Part shown: piece after piece, positions 8,571 through 15,830 of the stretch | How the letters are laid out: each line of letters begins with the position of its first letter | Position numbering within the stretch: position 1 is the stretch's first letter | Assembly (NCBI RefSeq): GCF_900091605.1 | Contig: NZ_FMCQ01000001.1 | Location: 815,860-879,859, forward strand | Reading direction: 5' to 3' | Source of the DNA: Micromonospora tulbaghiae | GTDB lineage: Bacteria; Actinomycetota; Actinomycetes; Mycobacteriales; Micromonosporaceae | DNA length: 64,000 nt | Program-made: the position numbers and the translations under genes | Notes under the pieces: generated by a model | The model's input: the letters and a program-made list of their open reading frames with translations, nothing else | Database searches by the model: none | Told to the model about the DNA's origin: nothing

Positions 8571-8870
8571 TCAGAAGCGACGGCGGACCCATCTGCCGAT
8601 CATTCCTAGCGTGAACAGCAGCATGAACAGGAATATGCCTGCGCGCCAGTTGTCGCCGCTGGTGTTCCGCCCGGTGTAAGCCGACATCCCGTAGAAGAAA
8701 AAGATCACGTTGGCCGGCAGGACGACCAGTAGCGCCTTGGTGTCGAGGTGCGGCCCGCGCTTCTGCGCAAGGTTGTTGTTGATGTTGATGTTTCCGGTCT
8801 GCGTGGCGTAGACGTTGCCCGAGTTGGTGTTGATGTTCTGGCCCGGGGTTCCCTGCTGACCGGAACTCAT
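8571..8870 (-). CDS. Two-TM protein with motif shared with the CHAT neighbour
   Basis: This 99-residue protein has an N-terminal soluble tail rich in Asn, Gln, Thr and Gly, then two predicted membrane helices (about 45-62 and 76-94) and a basic end (RWVRRRF). Residues 15-30, TNSGNVYATQTGNINI, closely match residues 25-40 of the CHAT protein encoded just upstream (TNSGSVYATQTGDVNI). The two genes overlap by ATGA and should be translated together. The motif resembles bacterial amyloid signalling motifs in its spacing of Gly, Gln and branched residues; this is inference. A role as a membrane effector or receptor activated by the CHAT protein is a hypothesis. No database family is recognised. Confidence 0.75.
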   Translation of the reverse strand: MSSGQQGTPGQNINTNSGNVYATQTGNININNNLAQKRGPHLDTKALLVVLPANVIFFFYGMSAYTGRNTSGDNWRAGIFLFMLLFTLGMIGRWVRRRF

Positions 8871-9601
8871 TGCGACCTCACCATCAGGTGCGGTGCGGCG
8901 CCCGGTCGTGCCGCCAGTTCGGCGATGCGCGGATCGGCGGCGCCGTTCACGCCCAGCATGGCGACCGCCTGCTTGAACGCGTGCGGAACGGTTCGGCCGA
9001 ACCCCAGAGCGGAATAGAAGGAAGCGGCGAATGCGATGGCATCGTCGTCGGGGACGGCCGCGTTCATGCCGACGACGTAGTCGACGTATCGACTGATGGC
9101 CTGTACTGCGGTGGCGGAGTGACAGGCGTTGACGACGACGACCCGAAGGTTGTCGCTCGTGGCGTGGAAGAGCTCCGCGAGAGAGGCGAGGCTGACCGAT
9201 CGGGCGATGCCGTCGTCTGCAGACAGCAGGATCTCCCCGCTGCGGTCACCGTGACCGCTGAAGTGGACGATGTGCGGGCGGTGCTGATTGAGGTACTGAA
9301 GGAGATCCATCGGACGGACCGCCCAGCAGGTGATGAGTTCGAACACCTCCCGGTCACGGGAGAGGCGTAGGCGCTCCGTGATCTGCCGCGCCTCCTCGTC
9401 GATGGCCAGCCGGGCGGTGGCCAGGGGATTCGCGGCGAGCATGAGGATCCGGATCCGGTCGTCGGGAGACGCCGTTTCGTGAATGTTGACGTCGCCGGTC
9501 TGCGTGGCATAGACGGAACCGCTGTTGGTGCTGACGTGCTGGTGCCAGCCGGTGCCGGCGACCGACTTCTTCGCGTCCCTCATGCGCTGCCACTCCATCA
9601 T
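8867..9601 (-). CDS. CHAT-domain (caspase-like) protein
   Basis: The 244-residue product carries a compact CHAT domain from about residue 50: IRILMLAANP at the start, IVHFSGHGD with the catalytic His at about 117 and VVVNACHS with the Cys at 160. This His-Cys dyad is that of clan CD peptidases, so proteolytic activity is plausible. Residues 25-40 (TNSGSVYATQTGDVNI) repeat the motif of the downstream two-TM protein. The ATG at 9601 has no good ribosome binding site; an alternative ATG at 9583 has GGAG nine bases upstream and keeps the motif. The gene is divergent from the kinase/phosphatase operon across a perfect hairpin at 9677-9710. CHAT proteins often act as effectors in bacterial immunity and cell death systems. 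Confidence 0.85.
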   Translation of the reverse strand: MMEWQRMRDAKKSVAGTGWHQHVSTNSGSVYATQTGDVNIHETASPDDRIRILMLAANPLATARLAIDEEARQITERLRLSRDREVFELITCWAVRPMDLLQYLNQHRPHIVHFSGHGDRSGEILLSADDGIARSVSLASLAELFHATSDNLRVVVVNACHSATAVQAISRYVDYVVGMNAAVPDDDAIAFAASFYSALGFGRTVPHAFKQAVAMLGVNGAADPRIAELAARPGAAPHLMVRSQ

Positions 9602-9676
9602 GATCTGTCGACGTCGGATGACGGCGACGTGCCGTCGGCGGCTGTAGGCAGCCCACCGCCCTGGCTGTCCCTACGC

Positions 9677-9710
9677 CTACTACTGACGGACAGCCGTCCG
9701 TCAGTAGTAG
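9677..9710. repeat. Perfect 15-base inverted repeat in the island's divergent promoter region
   Basis: CTACTACTGACGGAC (9677-9691) and its exact reverse complement (9696-9710) are separated by AGCC. The repeat sits between the divergent CHAT gene and the GATase-like gene. It could be an operator for a dimeric regulator controlling both transcripts, or a terminator/insulator. No regulator gene is seen in the island. Confidence 0.85.
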
Positions 9711-9773
9711 CCGTGCGATGCCTGTCAGGTCCGACGCCGACGCCGCCTGCCGGCCCTCATTTGGAGCTATGCC

Positions 9774-10415
9774 ATGGCTGAAGTGCGCCGCAGGATCTAC
9801 GTGACCTCCCCCGGCTACGACGACATCGGGCGGGTGTTGAAGTCGATGGGCGTCGGATACCAGAGCTTTTCGGGCTCGTACGACTGTTCACTCTTGTTCG
9901 TCAACTGCGGCACCCCCGACGCGGTGGATCCCCGCAAGCTGGCCGAATTCGTCGACGCCGGTGGCTGTCTTTACGCGTCCGACCTCGCCGGCGACTTGTT
10001 GGGGCTCGCGTTCCCGGAGCTCTTCGTCTTCGCCGGACGCGGCGGTAGGACTGGCGAGATAGACGCCCTCGTTGTCGATCGGGAACTGCGCGAGATATCC
10101 GGTCGCATGATCAGGATCAGGTTCGACATGGGCAGCTGGAAGGTCCTGCGCCACTGCCAGGGCCACGCCATCATCCGGTCGGCCAACCCGGGCGAGTACG
10201 CCGATCTCCCGATCATGGTTTCGGTTCGCTGTGGTCGCGGGACGATCTTCTACACCTGCTTCCACAACCGGTCCCAGCAGTCGGTCGAGGAACAGCGCAT
10301 CCTCCAGTTGCTGGTGCTCAAACAGATCGGCCTCACCGAGGGTTCCAGTGTTGAGCAGGTCGGCCGATCGCTCGGTGTTCAGGTCAACGAGTTTCGTCGC
10401 GACTTCAGGAGCTGA
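9774..10415 (+). CDS. GATase/ThuA-like protein of unknown function
   Basis: The 213-residue protein alternates strands and helices like a class I glutamine amidotransferase or ThuA fold: RRIYVTSPGYDDIGRVLKSMG, SLLFVNCGTP, KLAEFVDAGGCLYASDLAGD and, near the end, GRGTIFYTCFHN. The GGCLYASD segment is at the place of the usual GG(x)xxG elbow, but a convincing amidotransferase Cys-His-Glu triad is not seen, so it may only bind. It is the first gene of the plus-strand island operon, 22 bases before the first TerY-like gene. The ATG follows GGAG at eight bases. Fold assignment is by eye. Confidence 0.6.
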   Translation: MAEVRRRIYVTSPGYDDIGRVLKSMGVGYQSFSGSYDCSLLFVNCGTPDAVDPRKLAEFVDAGGCLYASDLAGDLLGLAFPELFVFAGRGGRTGEIDALVVDRELREISGRMIRIRFDMGSWKVLRHCQGHAIIRSANPGEYADLPIMVSVRCGRGTIFYTCFHNRSQQSVEEQRILQLLVLKQIGLTEGSSVEQVGRSLGVQVNEFRRDFRS

Positions 10416-10437
10416 TGCGGCGGTGGGGAGGAGGGAG

Positions 10438-11151
10438 ATGTCTCAGGCGGTCGAAGGGCAGGTCGTGATGCCCTTCTACGTCCTCTGCGACGTGTCGGGT
10501 TCGATGTGGGCCGACATGCCGGCACTGAACGCGGGCCTTGCCCAACTGCGTCAGGCCATCATGCGCGACCCGGTGGTCGACGACCTGGCGATGATGAGCG
10601 TCATCGCCTTCGCTGACACGGCTCATACAGTCGTACCGCTGAGCTTCCCCAGCCAGGTGGAGCCGCCGACCCTCGTATCCGGGGGTCTCACCAACTTCGG
10701 ACCGGCCTTCCGCGAGTTTCACCGGGCCTTCGAAGCGGATCGGATCCGCTTGAAGAGCGAAGGGAAACGGATCTTCCGTCCGTGCGTGTTCTTCCTCACC
10801 GACGGTGAGCCGACCGACGGCGATTACGCGCAGGTCTTCGCGTCGCTGCTGCGCTATGACGTGGTCACCAAGCAGGGCAACCCGCGGTATCCGTATGTGA
10901 CCGCCTTCGGCTTCCGCGAGGCAACGGCGGAGACCATGCAGACCCTGACGTATCCGGACTTCGGCGAGAAGCGTGGCCGCTACTTCCTGGCCCGGGAGGG
11001 CGCCGTGGTCTCGGAGATCCTGAGCGCGATCGCCGGCGCGATCGCCACCTCGATCGTCGGCTCAGCGCTGAGTACCGGCAGTGGCAAACCCCAGTACATG
11101 CCGCCCGCGAAGGACTCTGTCGGCGGCATGAAGGGCAGCCTCATCCGCTGA
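10438..11151 (+). CDS. TerY-like von Willebrand factor A protein 1
   Basis: The 237-residue protein is a single vWA domain with an intact MIDAS metal site: DVSGS at 18-22, Thr85 in GGLTNFG and Asp122 in LTDGEPT. It belongs to the TerY-like group, which is encoded with a PP2C phosphatase and a kinase in bacterial Ter-related and conflict-system loci. It is a likely scaffold or phosphorylation target that assembles partner proteins in the cytosol. The ATG at 10438 follows GAGGAGGG. A close paralogue lies immediately downstream; the two are roughly two-thirds identical by eye and differ most at the C-termini. Confidence 0.88.
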   Translation: MSQAVEGQVVMPFYVLCDVSGSMWADMPALNAGLAQLRQAIMRDPVVDDLAMMSVIAFADTAHTVVPLSFPSQVEPPTLVSGGLTNFGPAFREFHRAFEADRIRLKSEGKRIFRPCVFFLTDGEPTDGDYAQVFASLLRYDVVTKQGNPRYPYVTAFGFREATAETMQTLTYPDFGEKRGRYFLAREGAVVSEILSAIAGAIATSIVGSALSTGSGKPQYMPPAKDSVGGMKGSLIR

Positions 11152-11221
11152 GGGGCGGGCTGTCCGTCAGGGAGGAGCAGGCGGGATTCCGCCGTCCCCC
11201 AAGACCATCGGAGGAGAAGCC

Positions 11222-11938
11222 ATGTCCGAGCGGGCCACCGAGGGGCAGGTAGTGATGCCCTTCTACATCGTCTGTGACGTGTCCGGATCCATGTGCGGCG
11301 ACATGGCCGATCTGAACGCAGGAGTCACCGGTCTGCGCCAGGAGATCATGAAGGACCCCGTCGCCGACGACCTGGCGATGCTCAGTGTCATCGCGTTCGA
11401 CGACGCCGCCCGCACCGTGATGCCCCTCAACTTCCCGAGCGCGATGGAACTGCAGACCCTGAACTGTGGTGGCCTGACCAACTACACAGCTGCCTTTCAG
11501 GAGTTCCACCGGGCATTCGAGGCCGATCGGGTCCGGCTGAAGAGCGAAGGCAAGAGGGTCTTCCGTCCGTGCATCTTCTTCCTCACCGACGGCGAGCCGA
11601 CGAGCAGGGACCACCTGCAGGTCTTTCAGCAGCTGCTCGGGTACGACCCGGTCACGAAGCAGGGGAACCCCCGCTACCCGTACGTCACGCCGTTCGGATT
11701 CCGAAGCGCGACGGAGGAGTCGATGAAGGCCCTCGCCTACCCCAACTTCGGTGAGAAGAAGGGACGCTACTTCCTGGCGAAGCAGGGCGCATCGGTCCCG
11801 AGCCTGCTCAAGGCCATCTCCGGAATGATCGGCACCTCGGTGCTCTCCTCCAGCCTGAGCGGCACTGTCGGGACGTTCCAGTACACCCCGCCGGCCACCG
11901 ACGCGTCGCCGGAACTGGAGGGCAGCTTTGTCGACTGA
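11222..11938 (+). CDS. TerY-like von Willebrand factor A protein 2
   Basis: This 238-residue vWA protein is a tandem paralogue of the preceding gene. The MIDAS residues are conserved (DVSGSM, GGLTNYT, LTDGEPTS). Long stretches such as EFHRAFEADR and the TKQGNPRYPYVT region are nearly the same in both, while the last 35 residues have diverged, which suggests separate partners. GGAGGAGAAGCC precedes the ATG. Its stop overlaps the TTG start of the PP2C gene, so the vWA protein and the phosphatase are probably made in fixed proportion. The duplication within the triad is worth noting, since many loci have one TerY. Confidence 0.88.
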   Translation: MSERATEGQVVMPFYIVCDVSGSMCGDMADLNAGVTGLRQEIMKDPVADDLAMLSVIAFDDAARTVMPLNFPSAMELQTLNCGGLTNYTAAFQEFHRAFEADRVRLKSEGKRVFRPCIFFLTDGEPTSRDHLQVFQQLLGYDPVTKQGNPRYPYVTPFGFRSATEESMKALAYPNFGEKKGRYFLAKQGASVPSLLKAISGMIGTSVLSSSLSGTVGTFQYTPPATDASPELEGSFVD

Positions 11939-12815
11939 CGTGTGGCGGCGCACCGAGACGCCCGGGGCGAAGCCGTACGTGATCGGCGATCCGGGCCGTG
12001 CCGCCACCCAGCTGGAACCCGGCCCGCCCACACGCTTCCCGGACTCGGCCGATCATGAGCTGAGCGAGTGTCGAGTGCCAGGCGCACAGGTCCGTGCCGC
12101 CAGCGTACGAGGAATCCTGCACCGCTATCGCAATCAGCCGCGGCAGGACCGCTTCTCCGTGGTCTTCGACCCGCCCACGATGACGCTGGTCGTTACCGTC
12201 TGCGACGGCGTCGGGCAGTTCCCCCTGTCGCAGGAGGCGGCCGGGTTCGCGGCGGCCGACGTACCTCGCGCCTACCTCCGTCACGGTGACTGGCAGATCG
12301 CCGTGACCGAGGTCAACGAGCGTCTCAAGGACTTCGTGGCGACGGCAGGGAGCCGTCCGCACCTCGATCACGTCCCTGATGGCGTCCGGATGGCGACAAC
12401 CCTCGTGGCTGCGGCGATATGTCTCGATCCGGACGCACGGCACGTCTCCGTCGCCTGGACCGACGACTCGTCGGCCTGGTTACTGGCCGACGGCCGGTGG
12501 CGGAATCTGACGCACGATCCGGCCGCCGGCGATGACGACAACGGCTTGCACTCCGGCCGGGTCAGGGCACTGCCGCACGCGGATCCCCGGCTCAGGACGG
12601 CCGAGCACCTCCTCGGCGACGGACCGATCTTCCTCATGACCGATGGCGTCGGCGTCCCGCTCGAGGGCTCCGTGCAGGTGCGTGAGACCCTCGCCGGCTG
12701 GTGGGCCACCGCCCCCGACGTCTTCACCTTCGCTCAGCAGGTCGGCTTCGCGCGGAAAGGCCACATGGACGACCGCACCGTCGTCGGTGTCTGGTTCGAG
12801 GCGAGCCGGCCGTGA
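11928..12815 (+). CDS. PP2C-family protein phosphatase
   Basis: The 295-residue protein shows the metal-binding motifs of PP2C phosphatases: VCDGVGQFP (Asp93, Gly94), RMATTLVAAAI in the middle, FLMTDGVG (Asp239) and DDRTVVGVW (Asp281/282). It should remove phosphate from Ser/Thr of proteins phosphorylated by the kinase encoded next. The start is taken as TTG at 11928, inside the end of the vWA gene, because GGAGGG lies about six bases before it; a GTG at 11940 is the alternative. The stop overlaps the GTG start of the kinase. This is the phosphatase member of a TerY-phosphorylation triad. Confidence 0.87.
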   Translation: MSTDVWRRTETPGAKPYVIGDPGRAATQLEPGPPTRFPDSADHELSECRVPGAQVRAASVRGILHRYRNQPRQDRFSVVFDPPTMTLVVTVCDGVGQFPLSQEAAGFAAADVPRAYLRHGDWQIAVTEVNERLKDFVATAGSRPHLDHVPDGVRMATTLVAAAICLDPDARHVSVAWTDDSSAWLLADGRWRNLTHDPAAGDDDNGLHSGRVRALPHADPRLRTAEHLLGDGPIFLMTDGVGVPLEGSVQVRETLAGWWATAPDVFTFAQQVGFARKGHMDDRTVVGVWFEASRP

Positions 12816-14326
12816 TCCGCATCGACAAACGCCGGTTGGGCACACTCAAGCCGCTCGGCCAGGGCGGGATGGCACAGGTGTATCTCGTCGGTGACCACAT
12901 TCCTGAGGTGCCGGGCAGGCTCGCGTTCAAGGAGCTGTTGCCGTCCGTCGACGCGAAGAACCGTGGACCGATGCTCAGCACGATGCGGCAGGCTGTTGCG
13001 CTGCGTGACGCGATGAGCCCGGCGGAGCAGGCCGAACTCGACCTCCTCACCGTGTGGCCGCTGGCCATGGTTCATGAGAGGGGCACCGACGTGGGCATGC
13101 TCATGCGGTGCCTCCCCGACGACTTCTTCATCGACGCCAATGGCGGACGCCGGGTCTTCGAGTTCCAGTTGCTCGGCGCCGACCCGAGCCAGGCCAAGGC
13201 AAACGGCTTCGACAAGAGCCGCGCGCCGGCCGACAAGGACCTGGTCCGCCTGGCGTTGATGGCCCGCCTCGCGTACGCGATCGAAGTGATTCACCGGCCA
13301 CGCGGTGGCCGGCATCTCGTCTACGGCGACATGAACCTGCGCAACGCCGCCGTGGCCACCGATCCGCCACGCATCCTGCTGATGGACTGCGACGGGGTGG
13401 CCGACGCCGCCGACGCCAACCGGATCCAGCCGCACACACCGTTCTTCGTGCCACCGGAGGTGCGGAAGAAGCAGCAGAAGCTGCAGGACCAGCTCACCGA
13501 CGTCTACAAACTCGCACTGTGCGTGATCCGGGGCCTCGCCACCGGGCGCGGCTCAACCCAGCTGGACGACCCGGCCAGCCCGCTCGTGCCCGCGGGCCTG
13601 CTCGACCAGATCGGCATCGACCTGCTCAACCGCGCGCTCAGCGAAGACCGTGCCCAGCGGCCGACCGCGCAGGAGATCAAGGAATACCTCGTCGGCCGGG
13701 TGCTCGATCTCGCTGACCCACCGACACTGCTGTCCGCGGCGCTCAGCACCGACGTGACGCTGCGTGGTTCCGAGGTCTTCGTCCGCTGGCAGCACAAGGG
13801 CGGGAAATCGGTCCGCATATTCAGCGATGTCAACAACTTCTCCGTCGGGGATCTCGACCCCGACGGCTACCCGAACGGCTATCCGATCAAGCCTCCTACG
13901 GCGTGCGAGATCCGGGTCGCAGTCGTCAACGACCACGGCGAGGACGAAGGACCGGCGGGCCGGCTGCACTACTACGAGATGCCACCGGTGCAGGTCTCGG
14001 TCAACCCGCCGGCAGTCGTGCTGCCGGACCTGCCCGTGATGCGGCTGCCTCGTACACACGCAGAGCTTCCGCCGTATCCACTGCCCGCGGCGGACGTCGT
14101 TCCGCTGCCACCGTTGCACTGGCCGCAGGTGCCGCCGGTTGACCTCGCGCCGGCTGTGCCTGAGGCGCATACATCGAAGCAGCTACGGGACGTGATCGGG
14201 AGCGCCTACCGCGCCGCCGACGTCGGGGTCGACGCCGCGATCCGCGAAATGCTGCGGCGCACAGCACAGAAGCTTCGTGCGGATTCCAAGCAGAAGGCCT
14301 CTGCCAACGCTTTCCCTCCCCCGTGA
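12812..14326 (+). CDS. Divergent protein kinase of TerY-phosphorylation triad
   Basis: The 504-residue protein begins with a kinase domain: glycine loop GQGGMAQVYLV (16-26), Lys40 in LAFKELLP, catalytic loop YGDMNLRN (Asp173, Asn178) in place of HRDxxxxN and DCDG (192-195) in place of DFG. All catalytic residues are present though the motifs are divergent, so activity is likely. After about residue 310 there is a separate region of beta-like sequence (VFVRWQHKGGKSVRIF) and a proline-rich stretch, then a short helical tail. No membrane helix is seen. It overlaps the PP2C gene by GTGA and is followed after 22 bases by the DUF4407 gene. Confidence 0.85.
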   Translation: MIRIDKRRLGTLKPLGQGGMAQVYLVGDHIPEVPGRLAFKELLPSVDAKNRGPMLSTMRQAVALRDAMSPAEQAELDLLTVWPLAMVHERGTDVGMLMRCLPDDFFIDANGGRRVFEFQLLGADPSQAKANGFDKSRAPADKDLVRLALMARLAYAIEVIHRPRGGRHLVYGDMNLRNAAVATDPPRILLMDCDGVADAADANRIQPHTPFFVPPEVRKKQQKLQDQLTDVYKLALCVIRGLATGRGSTQLDDPASPLVPAGLLDQIGIDLLNRALSEDRAQRPTAQEIKEYLVGRVLDLADPPTLLSAALSTDVTLRGSEVFVRWQHKGGKSVRIFSDVNNFSVGDLDPDGYPNGYPIKPPTACEIRVAVVNDHGEDEGPAGRLHYYEMPPVQVSVNPPAVVLPDLPVMRLPRTHAELPPYPLPAADVVPLPPLHWPQVPPVDLAPAVPEAHTSKQLRDVIGSAYRAADVGVDAAIREMLRRTAQKLRADSKQKASANAFPPP

Positions 14327-14348
14327 AGACCTTGAAGGACTGATACAG

Positions 14349-15830
14349 ATGCAGAGATCCAGCACATTTCTGGCTCGCCTCGGCGGTGCCGACCCGGGCG
14401 TGCTCGCCCGCGCCAAGCAGATCAGCCGAGGCGGCGTGGCCAAGGACCAGGCCCGCTTCGTGGCGCTGGGACTCGTGCTGCTCGCCACTGCCGGCCTGGC
14501 CGTGGTGTCGATGGCCTTCGCGATGACCGACGGGCTGCGCGTCGGTGTGGCCGGCGCGGTGCTCATCGGCATCTTCTGGGGCGTGATCATCCTGGTCGTC
14601 GACCGTGCGCTGATCCTCAGTCTGAAGCCGACCGGCAGCAAGTGGTTGCTTTTCTGGATGGTCCTGCCGCGGATTCTCATGGCGGCTCTGCTCGGCCTGG
14701 TCATCTCGACTCCGCTGACGCTGCGCATCTTCGCCGACGAGATCGAACAGCAGATGACCCTCGACAACATCAGGAAGGCGGAGGGTGCGTCGATCGTACT
14801 GGCCGAGGGAAACCGCCAGAAGGAACTGGCGGATCTCAAAGGGGAGATCACGAAGTACGAGCGATACCTCGCCGGCGAGGTCGCAGTCAGCTCACCCGTC
14901 CTGGCCGCCGCCGAGGCGGAGCACAAGCAGGCTACGACCGACTACCAGACGAAACAGGCGAGCGCAGAGAAGGCGTGGGCTGCCTGGCGGTGCGAACTCG
15001 ACGGCGAGCTCTGTGAAGCCGGCAGCGGCAAACGGGGCGACGGCCCGCGCGCCAGTGCGCTGCGGCGGGAGTACGACCGCAAGGAGAAGGACGCGACAGC
15101 GGCCCGGAAGCTCGTCCAGACGAAGCTCGCAGCCCTGGAGAAGGCCCGGGCGGAGTTGCGCCAGGACAGCAGTCGGACGGTCTCCGAGGCGCAGGACGAG
15201 GCCAAACGAGTGCTTCCGGGCCTGCGCCAGCAGCGCGACATCCTTCAAGCTGCGATCCAGAGTGACTTGGACACGAGCAACAAGGAAGCCGCCGACAACA
15301 CCGGGCTGCTGGCACGCCTGGTCGCGTTGGCTCACCTGGGGGACGAGAACGGCTGGGCAAAGCTGGCTCATCTGCTGGTAGCCGCACTGTTCTTCATGAT
15401 CGAGCTACTGCCTGTCGCGATCAAGTCGCTGTCCATTCTCGGTCCACCCAGTGCCTATGACCAGATCGACGAACTCGACACCAAGGAGGTCGTCAAGGCA
15501 GCAGGACGGCAGGAGTACATCGACAAGGATCTGGAGAAGCGCAAGAAGCGGATTGCTGAGGCGGTCCATGACGAGGTCGAAGCGGTGATGCTCGAACTCG
15601 CCACTGACCAGGTCGAAGCGTGGAAGCAGAAGGTGAGACAGATGTCTGTCCAGCCGCCCCGGAGCACCGGCAAGGGCAGTGGCCTCCTCTGGCCCGGCAA
15701 CGGCCAGCCTGCACAGGCCACCGGATCGGGCGCGCCGTCGGCCCGGGCCACCGTCACGGGTCGACGTTCGGCGGCAGCGAGGGTCGCTGCCGCGCTGAAC
15801 CTGCCCCCGTCGGCCAAGCGCCCGTCATGA
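14349..15830 (+). CDS. DUF4407 membrane protein with long coiled coil
   Basis: The 493-residue protein matches the DUF4407 layout: three N-terminal membrane helices (about 37-59, 65-90 and 99-128), a long charged coiled-coil region (about 130-330), a fourth membrane helix (about 338-365) and a cytoplasmic tail rich in Lys and Glu. DUF4407 has no known function. In this operon it could be the membrane anchor or sensor that passes a signal to the kinase and phosphatase, but this is inference. The ATG at 14349 has GAAGGA about ten bases before it. Its stop overlaps the start of the next gene as ATGA. Confidence 0.85.
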   Translation: MQRSSTFLARLGGADPGVLARAKQISRGGVAKDQARFVALGLVLLATAGLAVVSMAFAMTDGLRVGVAGAVLIGIFWGVIILVVDRALILSLKPTGSKWLLFWMVLPRILMAALLGLVISTPLTLRIFADEIEQQMTLDNIRKAEGASIVLAEGNRQKELADLKGEITKYERYLAGEVAVSSPVLAAAEAEHKQATTDYQTKQASAEKAWAAWRCELDGELCEAGSGKRGDGPRASALRREYDRKEKDATAARKLVQTKLAALEKARAELRQDSSRTVSEAQDEAKRVLPGLRQQRDILQAAIQSDLDTSNKEAADNTGLLARLVALAHLGDENGWAKLAHLLVAALFFMIELLPVAIKSLSILGPPSAYDQIDELDTKEVVKAAGRQEYIDKDLEKRKKRIAEAVHDEVEAVMLELATDQVEAWKQKVRQMSVQPPRSTGKGSGLLWPGNGQPAQATGSGAPSARATVTGRRSAAARVAAALNLPPSAKRPS

